A DNA stretch of 53,920 nt from assembly GCA_002790095.1 (NCBI GenBank), contig PFUL01000197.1:1-53920 (forward strand), written 5' to 3'. The notes beneath the pieces were generated by a model that was not told where the DNA came from, searched no databases, and saw nothing but the letters and a program-made list of their open reading frames with translations. Shown here piece after piece: positions 47,081-53,920 of the stretch. Both the position numbers and the translations under genes were made by a program. Numbering within the stretch: position 1 is the stretch's first letter; each line of letters starts with the position of its first letter. Source of the DNA: Elusimicrobia bacterium CG_4_9_14_3_um_filter_62_55 (GTDB taxonomy: Bacteria; Elusimicrobiota; Elusimicrobia; UBA1565).

Positions 47081-49587
47081 CGAACCACCGCCAACTTCTT
47101 CGTCGCGTCGGCCTGAGTGCCCGTGGCCTGGCCGACCACCTTGACCCGGACCAGATAAATTCCCGGGGCCACCGCCCGCCCGCGGTTGTCGGTCAGGTCC
47201 CAGCCCCAAGATACCTCGGCGCCCGAGCGACTCGCCTCGGCGCCGGAAAACTCACGCACGAGTGAACCTGTGATATCGAAGATGAACACTCGGGCATCGA
47301 TCGCCGACACCTTGGACTCGAACCGGATCGTTGTCCGGTTCCTGGCCGGGTTCGGGTAAAAGTAGAACGCCTTAGGGTCGAATAGCTTTGCGTTGGCACC
47401 CGCGGCCGAGGCGTCATTGAAGGCCACCGCGGCCGACTCGCCTTCCGCCAACCGCACCGTTATTGTCTCGCCGAATTCGACGCCGTTAAACGGCCGGAGT
47501 TGGTAGGTTCCCGGAAGGAGCTTCGGCACGGTGAAGCCTCCCTGCGAGTCCGTCGCCACCCTCGCGGCCAGTTGGCCCCTGTAAATCTCAACGAAGGCCC
47601 CGGAGGGCACGGCTGCGGCCGAGGCCGCGGCGCGGGACCCCGCCGGCGAGGACCCCTGCAAAGACAGCGTGCCGGTGATGCTCCCCAGAGTCACACTGAG
47701 CCCCAGTCCCATGGCGATGCCGGTGGTGCCCACCTGATGCCCCGACTGGGAAACGATAGACGTCGCGTCGCCGTCGCTCAGCTTCCACGAAGCTTGGATC
47801 GTATAGTTGATCCCGGTGTCGGTGGACAGTCCCGTGAAGCTCCAATTTCCGCCCGCGTCCGAGAACACCGTCGCAACCGTGCCCCCTGAGGCCGACAGGG
47901 TGATCTGCACCAGATTGACCTCTTGGTTCGGGTTGACCGTCACCGTCCCGCTGATCGCGTCGGTCGGCGCGGCGCCAGCCGCGGTGACGGTAGAGGTAGG
48001 GGTGGTGAAGTTGGTGTCGGTGCCGCCGTGGCCGGTTGCTTTCACCCGGGCATAATAAGTCGCGGCGCTGGTCAAAGAGAAAAAAGTCGCCGATGTGAGC
48101 AGCGTCGCACTCGAAGTCAGGGTGCCGCTGAAGTCGCTGGCGGTCGAGATTTGGGCGGTGTAGGAAGTACCCGACGGGTTGCCGTTGGCCGCCCAGGTGA
48201 AGGTGATCTGAGTGGAGCTATTGGCCACCACCGCGGGAGTGACCGGGACGGCCGCCTCGGTCGCCGTGGTCACGCTGGTGTCGTACGCCGTAGCCGTTCC
48301 GCCGTGGCCGACGGCACGGACCCGCAGGTAATAGGTGGTGTTGGGGGTCAGACCCGCAAACTGCGCGCTGGCAGCCAAGGTCATGCTCGACGCCGCGAGA
48401 GACCCGAAGTTCGAGGCGGCCGAAATCTCGGCTACGTACTCCGTCGTTGACGGATTCGAGTTCGCGTTCCAGCCCAGGGCGACGGTCGCCTCGCCCACCG
48501 ACGACACCGCCGTCCCGGTCGGCGGGTTGGCCAGGGTGGCCGAAGCGGCGAATTGGTTGTACGCCGTGGCGGTACTAGGGCCGAGAGCCTTGACCCCGAA
48601 GTAATAGGTGGTATTCGGAGAGAGGCCGGTAAGTGCCGCGTTTGTCTCGATCTCAGAGCTGGTGTTCGACGAAACGGCGACCCCCGAAGGAGGGTTGGCG
48701 GCATCGGTCGATGCGATCAGCGAATAGCCGGTCGATCCCAAGGTAAGCGCCCAGTTGGCCGTGGCGGAGCTCGCATGAAGCCCCGTCACGCCCGCGGTGC
48801 TGGGCGGCAAGACGTAGTGGGTGAACGTGGTCGAAGAGAAGCCGACCGTAAAGACCGACTGCACGTTGCCCGCCGTATCGAAGCCCTTGGTAACGATGTT
48901 ATAGGTGTGGCCGCTGACGAGCGTTGCGCCGAAGGACTGCGTGAAGAAGGGCCCTACGATGGTGGCGGTGCTCCAGAACTCGGCGGAACCAAAGCCCGCG
49001 CCCCCGTTCCAGTATTCGCCGGTGGAAAGGTCCTGGACGCGGACCTGAATAGTCGAGATGTTGAGGTCAACGTAGATTCCGCCGATCTCGGTGGTCGTTA
49101 GACGGCTCGATCCGTGCACGGGCGTTGCGACGCTTGTGTCTGGGGGAGTGGCGTCAATGGTGAAGATTTTGGTGGCGGGGGTGGAATCGGTATCGGCAGC
49201 GTCGTCCACCGCTCGAGCTTGGATGACGAAGTTCCCCTCCATTCCCGTGAGGGCGGCGGGACTGACCGAATCCGTCCAGGTCTCAGCGGCGGAATCGAAG
49301 GTTCCGTCCGCCGGTGTGGCGTTAAACCAGCCGTCTTCGGGATTGAAGTAGGACAATAAAAAGTCGAATTGAAAAACGCCGTCCCAGCACGAGTTGGTGA
49401 TCGTTTCACAGAGGCGGACCTGAACGTTGGAGACTGTGCCGTCGGCATCGGCCGCGGTCCCCGAGACGGTTACAAGGCTGGACATCACGTCGGCACTAGG
49501 CTGTTGAATGGCGGTATCGGGCTCCACGGCATGGACCGGCACCGCCAAGGCCAACCCCATCGCTAAAATCCCGATTCGCCGCTTCAT
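47077..49587 (-). CDS. Secreted Fn3-repeat protein with a FlgD/type-IX-like C-terminal domain
   Basis: 836 residues with a signal peptide (ILAMGLALAVPVHAVE). Bacterial Ig-like modules (about 25-270) are followed by at least three fibronectin type III repeats, recognisable by LSPNTTYYFGVKALG, LTPNTTYYLRVRAVG and LTSAATYYARVKATG. Then come carboxypeptidase-regulatory-like modules (SDAGGNWSFTGL, TDSQGGFTVPKLLPGTYQLR). The C-terminal about 90 residues read FYFYPNPARNRTTIRFE, VFIFDITGSLVREF, GRAVAPGIYLVRVKV and end KKLAVVR, the FlgD-Ig/type IX sorting-domain pattern. It is coupled by 4-bp overlaps to the PorV-like gene before it and the giant gene after it. Confidence 0.87.
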   Translation of the reverse strand: MKRRIGILAMGLALAVPVHAVEPDTAIQQPSADVMSSLVTVSGTAADADGTVSNVQVRLCETITNSCWDGVFQFDFLLSYFNPEDGWFNATPADGTFDSAAETWTDSVSPAALTGMEGNFVIQARAVDDAADTDSTPATKIFTIDATPPDTSVATPVHGSSRLTTTEIGGIYVDLNISTIQVRVQDLSTGEYWNGGAGFGSAEFWSTATIVGPFFTQSFGATLVSGHTYNIVTKGFDTAGNVQSVFTVGFSSTTFTHYVLPPSTAGVTGLHASSATANWALTLGSTGYSLIASTDAANPPSGVAVSSNTSSEIETNAALTGLSPNTTYYFGVKALGPSTATAYNQFAASATLANPPTGTAVSSVGEATVALGWNANSNPSTTEYVAEISAASNFGSLAASSMTLAASAQFAGLTPNTTYYLRVRAVGHGGTATAYDTSVTTATEAAVPVTPAVVANSSTQITFTWAANGNPSGTSYTAQISTASDFSGTLTSSATLLTSATFFSLTSAATYYARVKATGHGGTDTNFTTPTSTVTAAGAAPTDAISGTVTVNPNQEVNLVQITLSASGGTVATVFSDAGGNWSFTGLSTDTGINYTIQASWKLSDGDATSIVSQSGHQVGTTGIAMGLGLSVTLGSITGTLSLQGSSPAGSRAAASAAAVPSGAFVEIYRGQLAARVATDSQGGFTVPKLLPGTYQLRPFNGVEFGETITVRLAEGESAAVAFNDASAAGANAKLFDPKAFYFYPNPARNRTTIRFESKVSAIDARVFIFDITGSLVREFSGAEASRSGAEVSWGWDLTDNRGRAVAPGIYLVRVKVVGQATGTQADATKKLAVVR

Positions 49588-50570
49588 CTAAATCTCGCGG
49601 TGAACGAAATTTGATGGGCGTTGCCCAAACTGCCGAAGGGGGTGATGGCATAGTCGAGCCGATGCCCGAAAACACGCAGTCCGAAGCCCCCCACCAAACC
49701 GACCAAGCGTTCGACTCCCGAGCCCGAGCCCCCACCCAAACCGCTTCCCGTTAAAGCATCTCGAGACTCGGCGGAGCGAAAAAGGTATCCGCCGCGAAGG
49801 ACCAACATCCCTCCCGTGCCGTATTCTATCCCCGTCTTAAAGGAAGGACTTGATTCTCCTCTAAGCGATTCCAACTCCACCGACAGTCGCAGAAGCGCCG
49901 CCGGAGCGAAGTCGACGGAGACTCCCGTGCGCAGGATTCGAGGCAACGGGAAGGACCGGTCAAGAAATCTGACGCCCGGCCCCACATTGGCGAGCGCCGC
50001 GCCCGCTTGGATGCGGCCCCGGCGGTACATAAACCCCAGGTCGGCGGCGAAGGTGGAGGCCGTAAAGGTGTCGATATTCTGGCGGATAAACTTGCCCGTC
50101 ACACCCAGGCTCATCTTCCCGTTCAAGGGCTGGGCATAGGAAACCGCCGCGTAGAAATCGCTTGAGCCGAAGGTACGGTCGGGCTCGGGGGTGTTGCCCG
50201 TGCGCGCCTCGATCCCTCCCACCGAGAGGCGAGTGGCCGAGACGCCGAAGGCTTTGCGAGCCGAATCCCCGGCAGAGCCCAGCGGATGCACGTAGGCCAC
50301 GCGATCGACGGCGATGTCTTGAACATGGATCACATGCTCGGCCATCAGTTCGCGAGACAGCAGGCGGGACATCCCGGCGGGGTTCCAGTAAGTCGCGCTC
50401 GCATCGTCCGAGAGCGCGGTGAAAGCGTTCGCCATCGCGACGGAACGCGCTCCGGAACCTAAACGCAGGAACGCCAACGATGTGGTTCCCGCGGCGCGGC
50501 AAGGCTGAACCAGGGTGTAAAATAGAAAAATCGCCGCCACAAGTCGACGGCGCAAGGGATGTGACCCCAT
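49584..50570 (-). CDS. PorV/PorQ-like outer-membrane protein
   Basis: 328 residues with a signal peptide (LVAAIFLFYTLVQPCRA). The family signature is GSGARSVAMANAFTALSDDA followed by SATYWNPAGMSRL. A FadL-like barrel pattern follows (FGVSATRLSVGGIE, AVSYAQPLNGKMSLGVTGKF, LRGGYLFRS) and a terminal FTARFR strand. In Bacteroidota, PorV shuttles substrates of the type IX secretion system to the attachment complex; relatives occur in other phyla. As first gene of the surface operon, followed directly by a protein with a type-IX-like C-terminal domain, a similar role is plausible but unproven. Confidence 0.87.
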   Translation of the reverse strand: MGSHPLRRRLVAAIFLFYTLVQPCRAAGTTSLAFLRLGSGARSVAMANAFTALSDDASATYWNPAGMSRLLSRELMAEHVIHVQDIAVDRVAYVHPLGSAGDSARKAFGVSATRLSVGGIEARTGNTPEPDRTFGSSDFYAAVSYAQPLNGKMSLGVTGKFIRQNIDTFTASTFAADLGFMYRRGRIQAGAALANVGPGVRFLDRSFPLPRILRTGVSVDFAPAALLRLSVELESLRGESSPSFKTGIEYGTGGMLVLRGGYLFRSAESRDALTGSGLGGGSGSGVERLVGLVGGFGLRVFGHRLDYAITPFGSLGNAHQISFTARFR

Positions 50571-50579
50571 ACCGGACTA

Positions 50580-50608
50580 AATTTATCACGACCCCCAATT
50601 TTAATCAA
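50580..50608 (-). promoter_or_regulatory. Promoter of the four-gene surface operon
   Basis: On the minus strand TTGATT (50603-50608), 17 bp, TAAATT (50580-50585), then 9 nt to the ATG at 50570, giving a leader of about 2-3 nt. The intergenic DNA around it is AT-rich. Confidence 0.65.
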
Positions 50609-50722
50609 CTCAATTCATGATCACATCCATCGGTATACATGACTTGCGTCATATGCTCCGACGAATAGAAGCGAATCGGGCGGCGACCGGCGGCGTGATT
50701 CTGCGCCGCGTTTTGCCTTGAT

Positions 50723-50750
50723 CGGTTAAGGACGAATTCTGCTGAGCAGC
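50723..50750. repeat. aroQ-3'-end repeat, copy 3 (native aroQ end)
   Basis: 28 bp identical to 34966-34993, covering the AroQ C-terminal codons LLSRIRP, the stop and the first bases beyond it. It lies at the promoter-side edge of the surface operon; copy 2 lies at the other edge. Confidence 0.95.
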
Positions 50751-51175
50751 CGGCGCAGCGCCTCGCCGTAGCCGGCGGGCCCCTTCCCCATGACGCACCC
50801 GACGCAGACCGACCGGATCACCGATTTCCGCCGGAACGCCTCGCGTTTGCGGATGTCCGAGAGGTGCACCTCAAACGCGGGCAGCGCGACCGCCGCGATC
50901 GCGTCGCGCAGCGCGTAGGAATAATGCGTGTACGCGCCCGCGTTGATCAGCAGACCGTCGGCCCAGCGGCGCTGCGCGTGCAGTAAATCGATCAATTCCC
51001 CTTCCCCGTTGCGCTGAAACGCGCGAACACGCGCGCCGAGACGCGCCCCTTCGCGCTTAAGCCCCCGGTCGATCTCGACCAAGGTCGTCGTCCCGTAGAC
51101 GGAGGGATCCCGTTCTCCGAGCAGGTTCAAATTAGGCCCGTGCAGCACGAGGATGTTGAGCGTCTTCTTCTTCAT
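50726..51175 (-). CDS. aroQ: 3-dehydroquinate dehydratase, type II
   Basis: 149 residues, normal length for the dodecameric type II enzyme. ILVLHGPNLNLLGERDPSVY includes the catalytic loop Arg and Tyr. RAFQRNGEGELIDLLHAQ, LLINAGAYTHYSYALRDAI (Asn/His) and FEVHLSDIRKREAFRRKS (catalytic His) follow. It converts 3-dehydroquinate to 3-dehydroshikimate. The start overlaps the aroB stop (ATGA). It is the last gene of aroC-aroK-aroB-aroQ, and its 3' end is duplicated at 36.2 and 35.0 kb. Confidence 0.95.
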   Translation of the reverse strand: MKKKTLNILVLHGPNLNLLGERDPSVYGTTTLVEIDRGLKREGARLGARVRAFQRNGEGELIDLLHAQRRWADGLLINAGAYTHYSYALRDAIAAVALPAFEVHLSDIRKREAFRRKSVIRSVCVGCVMGKGPAGYGEALRRLLSRIRP

Positions 51176-52260
51176 GCGCCCTCCACGGCGTCGATCGCGG
51201 CGTCGATCTCCGCGGGCGAGACGTCGGCGACGCGCACGGGGTTTCCGACGCCCTTGAGCAGCACGAACACGTTTCTTCCCCCGACGGCCTTCTTGTCGAG
51301 CTTCAGCGGCGCCAGGAGCCCGCGCCGCGACAGTCCCGCCGGAATGCGAACCCGCGGGAGGCGCGCGAGCAGCGCGTCGATCTCGCGCTTATCCTTCGTC
51401 CAGCCCCGGCCGAAGGAAATCGCGGCCGCGGCCCGCATCCCCCACGCGACCGCCTCGCCGTGGCGGACCCGGCCGTAGCCCGACGCCTTCTCCAGCGCGT
51501 GACCCAGCGTGTGCCCGAAATTCAGAAGTTCGCGCGTCCCCGAAAGATCGCGCGTGTCGGCGGCGACGACCCGGGCCTTCAGCGCGGCGCAGCGCGCGAC
51601 GACGGCTTCGAGCGTTCCCTCATCGAACGCGCAGAGGCGGTTCCAGTCGGCGCTCAGACGCCGCGCGAACGCCCGGTCGAAGAGCAGCGCGTATTTGACG
51701 ACCTCGCCGAGTCCGGAGAGGAATTCCCGCCGCGGCAAGGATTTCAAAACGGCCGTATCGCAGACGACCAAGCGCGGCTGATAAAACGAGCCGATCGCGT
51801 TCTTCGCGAGCGGATGGTTCACCGCCGTCTTCCCCCCGATCGCGCTGTCGACCTGGGCGAGCAAGGTGGTCGGGACCTGGATCAACGGGACGCCCCGATA
51901 ATACGCAGAAGCGGCGAAGCCCGCCGCGTCCCCGACCGTCCCCCCCCCGAGGGCCACGACCGGCGTACGCCGCTCGACGCCCGCGCGCAGCAAAAACCCG
52001 AAGAAGCGCTCCACCGACGCGAGACTCTTCGCCGCCTCGCCGCGCGGCAGGGCGAAGAGCTCGGCCTTCCATCCGGCGGCGCGAAACGCGCGCTGCGCCC
52101 GAACCCCGAGCGAACGGGCCAAAAACGAATCCGTCGCGATGACGCAGCGGCGCGCGCGCGACAGGTCCCTGTGCATCAGCGCCGGCAGGCGGTCGAGCAG
52201 TCCCGCGCCGACCCGGACGGGGTAGGCGTCGGGCTCGGTTTTCACGATGATAGTCTTCAT
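51172..52260 (-). CDS. aroB: 3-dehydroquinate synthase
   Basis: 362 residues from the ATG at 52260 (ATGA overlap with aroK). Family motifs: VVALGGGTVGDAAGFAASAY (NAD binding), VPLIQVPTTLLAQVDSAIGG and KTAVNHPLAKNAIGSFYQP, GLGEVVKYALL, and the zinc-binding histidines of LLNFGHTLGHALE and VRHGEAVAWGM. It forms dehydroquinate from DAHP, the second shikimate step. An in-frame extension to 52497 overlaps aroK and is rejected. It is coupled by 4-bp overlaps on both sides. Confidence 0.96.
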   Translation of the reverse strand: MKTIIVKTEPDAYPVRVGAGLLDRLPALMHRDLSRARRCVIATDSFLARSLGVRAQRAFRAAGWKAELFALPRGEAAKSLASVERFFGFLLRAGVERRTPVVALGGGTVGDAAGFAASAYYRGVPLIQVPTTLLAQVDSAIGGKTAVNHPLAKNAIGSFYQPRLVVCDTAVLKSLPRREFLSGLGEVVKYALLFDRAFARRLSADWNRLCAFDEGTLEAVVARCAALKARVVAADTRDLSGTRELLNFGHTLGHALEKASGYGRVRHGEAVAWGMRAAAAISFGRGWTKDKREIDALLARLPRVRIPAGLSRRGLLAPLKLDKKAVGGRNVFVLLKGVGNPVRVADVSPAEIDAAIDAVEGA

Positions 52261-52817
52261 CTCAGGCCGTCCCTCCCATAACCCCGTCGATGGACGGCAC
52301 GGCGGGGCTTCCGCCCCGCCAGCCTCCGCGCGATGCGTTCGGCGATCTCCGTCGGGGATCCGAGCGCGGCGCGGACCCGGAAATGCGCCGCGCGCGCGTA
52401 CAGCGGACGCCGCTTCGCGAGCAGCGCCTCGGCGTTCCCCCACAGGGGGCGGACCGCCGCGCCCCGCCTTCCGACGCGACGGCGCAGCGCCGTCCATGGC
52501 GCCTGCAGGTAAACGACCGTGCCGGAGCGCCGCATCAAGGCCGTGTTTGCGCGCAGGCTCACCGCTCCGCCGCCGACAGCGATCACCGCGTCGCCAAGGC
52601 GCGCCGCGCGGGCCAGCGCGCGGGCTTCCCGCTTCCTAAATCCCGCCTCGCCTTCCGCCGCGAAAATGGCGCGCACGGACTCTCCCGCGGAGCGAACGAT
52701 CTCCCGGTCCAAATCCAAAAAGGTGCGGCCGAGCCGCCGTGCCAAAATCACCCCGACCGTCGTCTTGCCGCTTCCCATGAACCCCACCAGGAAAACCAAC
52801 CCCGTCGCCTCAGACAT
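52257..52817 (-). CDS. aroK: Shikimate kinase
   Basis: 186 residues from the ATG at 52817, overlapping the aroC stop by 8 bp. Walker A is LVFLVGFMGSGKTTVGVILA. FLDLDREIVRSAGESVRAIF holds the shikimate-binding Asp and the adjacent helix. FRKREARAL and AVIAVGGGAVSL follow, and a lid region is seen near RPLWGNAEALLAKRRPLYAR. It phosphorylates shikimate. The longer frame from 52868 lies within aroC and adds no homology. The C-terminal 20 residues are unusually basic. Confidence 0.94.
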   Translation of the reverse strand: MSEATGLVFLVGFMGSGKTTVGVILARRLGRTFLDLDREIVRSAGESVRAIFAAEGEAGFRKREARALARAARLGDAVIAVGGGAVSLRANTALMRRSGTVVYLQAPWTALRRRVGRRGAAVRPLWGNAEALLAKRRPLYARAAHFRVRAALGSPTEIAERIARRLAGRKPRRAVHRRGYGRDGLR

Positions 52818-53920
52818 CGCGCCACGCGTCCACACGCGCGCGGAGTTCTTCGAGGGAATCGCCCCCAAATTTAACGAGGAACGCGTCGGCCAAAACCAAT
52901 GCCGCCAGCGACTCGCCGATCACCGACGCCGCGGGGACCGCGCAGTAATCGGAGCGCTCCACATGGGCTTTCACGGCCTCGCCGGTGTCCAGGTCGACGG
53001 AATCCAAAGGATTCATCAGCGTCGCGATCGGCTTCATAGCCGCGCGCAGGACCAGCGGTTCGCCGGTGGTGATCCCGCCGTCGATCCCCCCGGAACGGTT
53101 CGTCTTGCGGATGACCTTGGTCTTGTCCGCGTTCCAATAAAGCGCGTCGTGCACCTTCGACCCGTGCAGCCGCGCCGCCTCGAAACCCAAACCGACCTCG
53201 ACGCCCTTGACGGCGTTGAGGCTCATCAAGGCTCCGGCCAACTCTCCTTCCAAACGGCGGTCCCACTGCGCGTAGCTGCCCAGACCGATCGGCAGCCCGT
53301 CAACGACGATCTCGAACACGCCGCCGATCGTGTCGCCGCTTCCCTTGACCGCGTCGATCTCCTGGATCATCCGGGATTCGATCTCGGCGCTCAGGCAGCG
53401 CACCGGCGAGTCGTCCGCGCGCAGGCCGATCTCGCGGGCGGGGACGCCGGAGACGTCCTTCTTATCGAGCGCCGTCCCGATCGAAACCACCCGGCTGCCG
53501 ATGCTGACGCCGAGTTCTTCGAGCAAGCGCCGGGCGACCGAACCCGCCGCGACCCGCATCGCCGTTTCGCGGGCGCTCGCGCGTTCGAGCACATTGCGCA
53601 AATCACTGTGACCGTATTTGACCCCGCCGGCGTAATCGGCGTGTCCCGGCCGGGGGACCTTCACCCGGCGGACGCTCTCGTCGCCGCCGGGCTCGGCGTT
53701 CATGATCTTTTCCCAGTTTTTCCAGTCGCGGTTTCGCACCTGCAGCGCGATCGGGGAACCAAGCGTTTTGCCGCGCCGAACCCCCGCAAGGATTTCGATT
53801 TGGTCGCGTTCGATCTTCATCCGACCGCCGCGTCCGTAGCCGAGCTGCCGCCGCGCCAGTTCGTGATCGATGAAGGACGCCTCCAGCGGCAGTCCCGCCG
53901 GAACCCCTTCCACGATCCCG
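52810..53920 (-). CDS. aroC: Chorismate synthase (5' end beyond the window)
   Basis: About 370 residues are visible; the N-terminal start (normally around 17-20 residues with the RxxTAGESHG motif) lies outside the window. Motifs present: EGVPAGLPLEASFIDHELAR, GYGRGGRMKIERDQIEIL, VPRPGHADYAGGVKYGHSDL, VRNVLERASARETAMRVAAG-like FMN site residues, and a C-terminal GGIDGGITTGEPLVLRAAMK. It makes chorismate from EPSP using reduced FMN. It is the first visible gene of the aroC-K-B-Q operon; aroA and aroE are not in the window. Confidence 0.95.
   Translation of the reverse strand, partial: GIVEGVPAGLPLEASFIDHELARRQLGYGRGGRMKIERDQIEILAGVRRGKTLGSPIALQVRNRDWKNWEKIMNAEPGGDESVRRVKVPRPGHADYAGGVKYGHSDLRNVLERASARETAMRVAAGSVARRLLEELGVSIGSRVVSIGTALDKKDVSGVPAREIGLRADDSPVRCLSAEIESRMIQEIDAVKGSGDTIGGVFEIVVDGLPIGLGSYAQWDRRLEGELAGALMSLNAVKGVEVGLGFEAARLHGSKVHDALYWNADKTKVIRKTNRSGGIDGGITTGEPLVLRAAMKPIATLMNPLDSVDLDTGEAVKAHVERSDYCAVPAASVIGESLAALVLADAFLVKFGGDSLEELRARVDAWRDV

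Overview
The window is GC-rich bacterial chromosome from a diderm (Gram-negative) organism: it carries apolipoprotein N-acyltransferase, outer-membrane beta-barrel proteins, lipobox and signal-peptide proteins, and no rRNA. The PorV-like/FlgD-type surface genes and a secreted protein whose N-terminus is a long Ala/Pro/Leu run suggest the Elusimicrobiota or a related lineage. That placement is inference; no marker here proves it.

Layout. 1-4.7 kb: translation block tuf(partial)-rpmG-tRNA-Trp-secE-nusG-(small membrane protein)-rplK-rplA, running into a membrane pyrophosphatase (hppA) instead of the usual rplJ-rplL. 4.7-8.8 kb: two Spy/CpxP-like periplasmic proteins, divergent from a zinc-ribbon/membrane/coiled-coil protein and a secreted protein ending in a PD-(D/E)XK-like nuclease domain. 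8.9-15.2 kb (minus): secA-lnt-deacetylase-like-prfB. 15.3-19.8 kb (plus): hom-thrC-thrB-lysC, compactly overlapped, for threonine synthesis. 19.9-22.1 kb: proC and rnd behind a near-consensus promoter with a long structured leader. 22.1-26.3 kb: a J-domain membrane protein, rlmN, then gnd and zwf (oxidative pentose phosphate pathway).

26.3-36.3 kb is accessory. It holds an AbiE-type toxin/antitoxin pair, a secreted phospholipase-D-like protein, a BrnT/BrnA-like pair whose toxin looks internally deleted, a beta-helix protein with a TauE/DUF1634 transporter unit, xth followed by a lone HicA-like gene that appears to have lost its catalytic histidine, two TRL-like envelope proteins, a 302-bp inverted-repeat element full of palindromes, and a secreted cysteine-rich protein with an exact internal repeat.

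36.3-50.6 kb is one minus-strand operon of four overlapping genes: a PorV-like outer-membrane protein, an 836-residue Fn3/FlgD-type secreted protein, a 2,968-residue CARDB-repeat protein containing an EGF-like domain, and a 637-residue beta-barrel. I read it as a surface-display or adhesin system. It lies between direct repeats of the 3' end of aroQ, and a third copy lies at 34.97 kb. This looks like an integration hotspot and is the most interesting structure in the window. 50.7-53.9 kb: the shikimate operon aroC(partial)-aroK-aroB-aroQ.

A genome-wide habit also shows. At least seven genes have a TAnnnT-like -10 hexamer ending exactly 6 nt before the start codon and no Shine-Dalgarno sequence, which predicts leaderless mRNAs.
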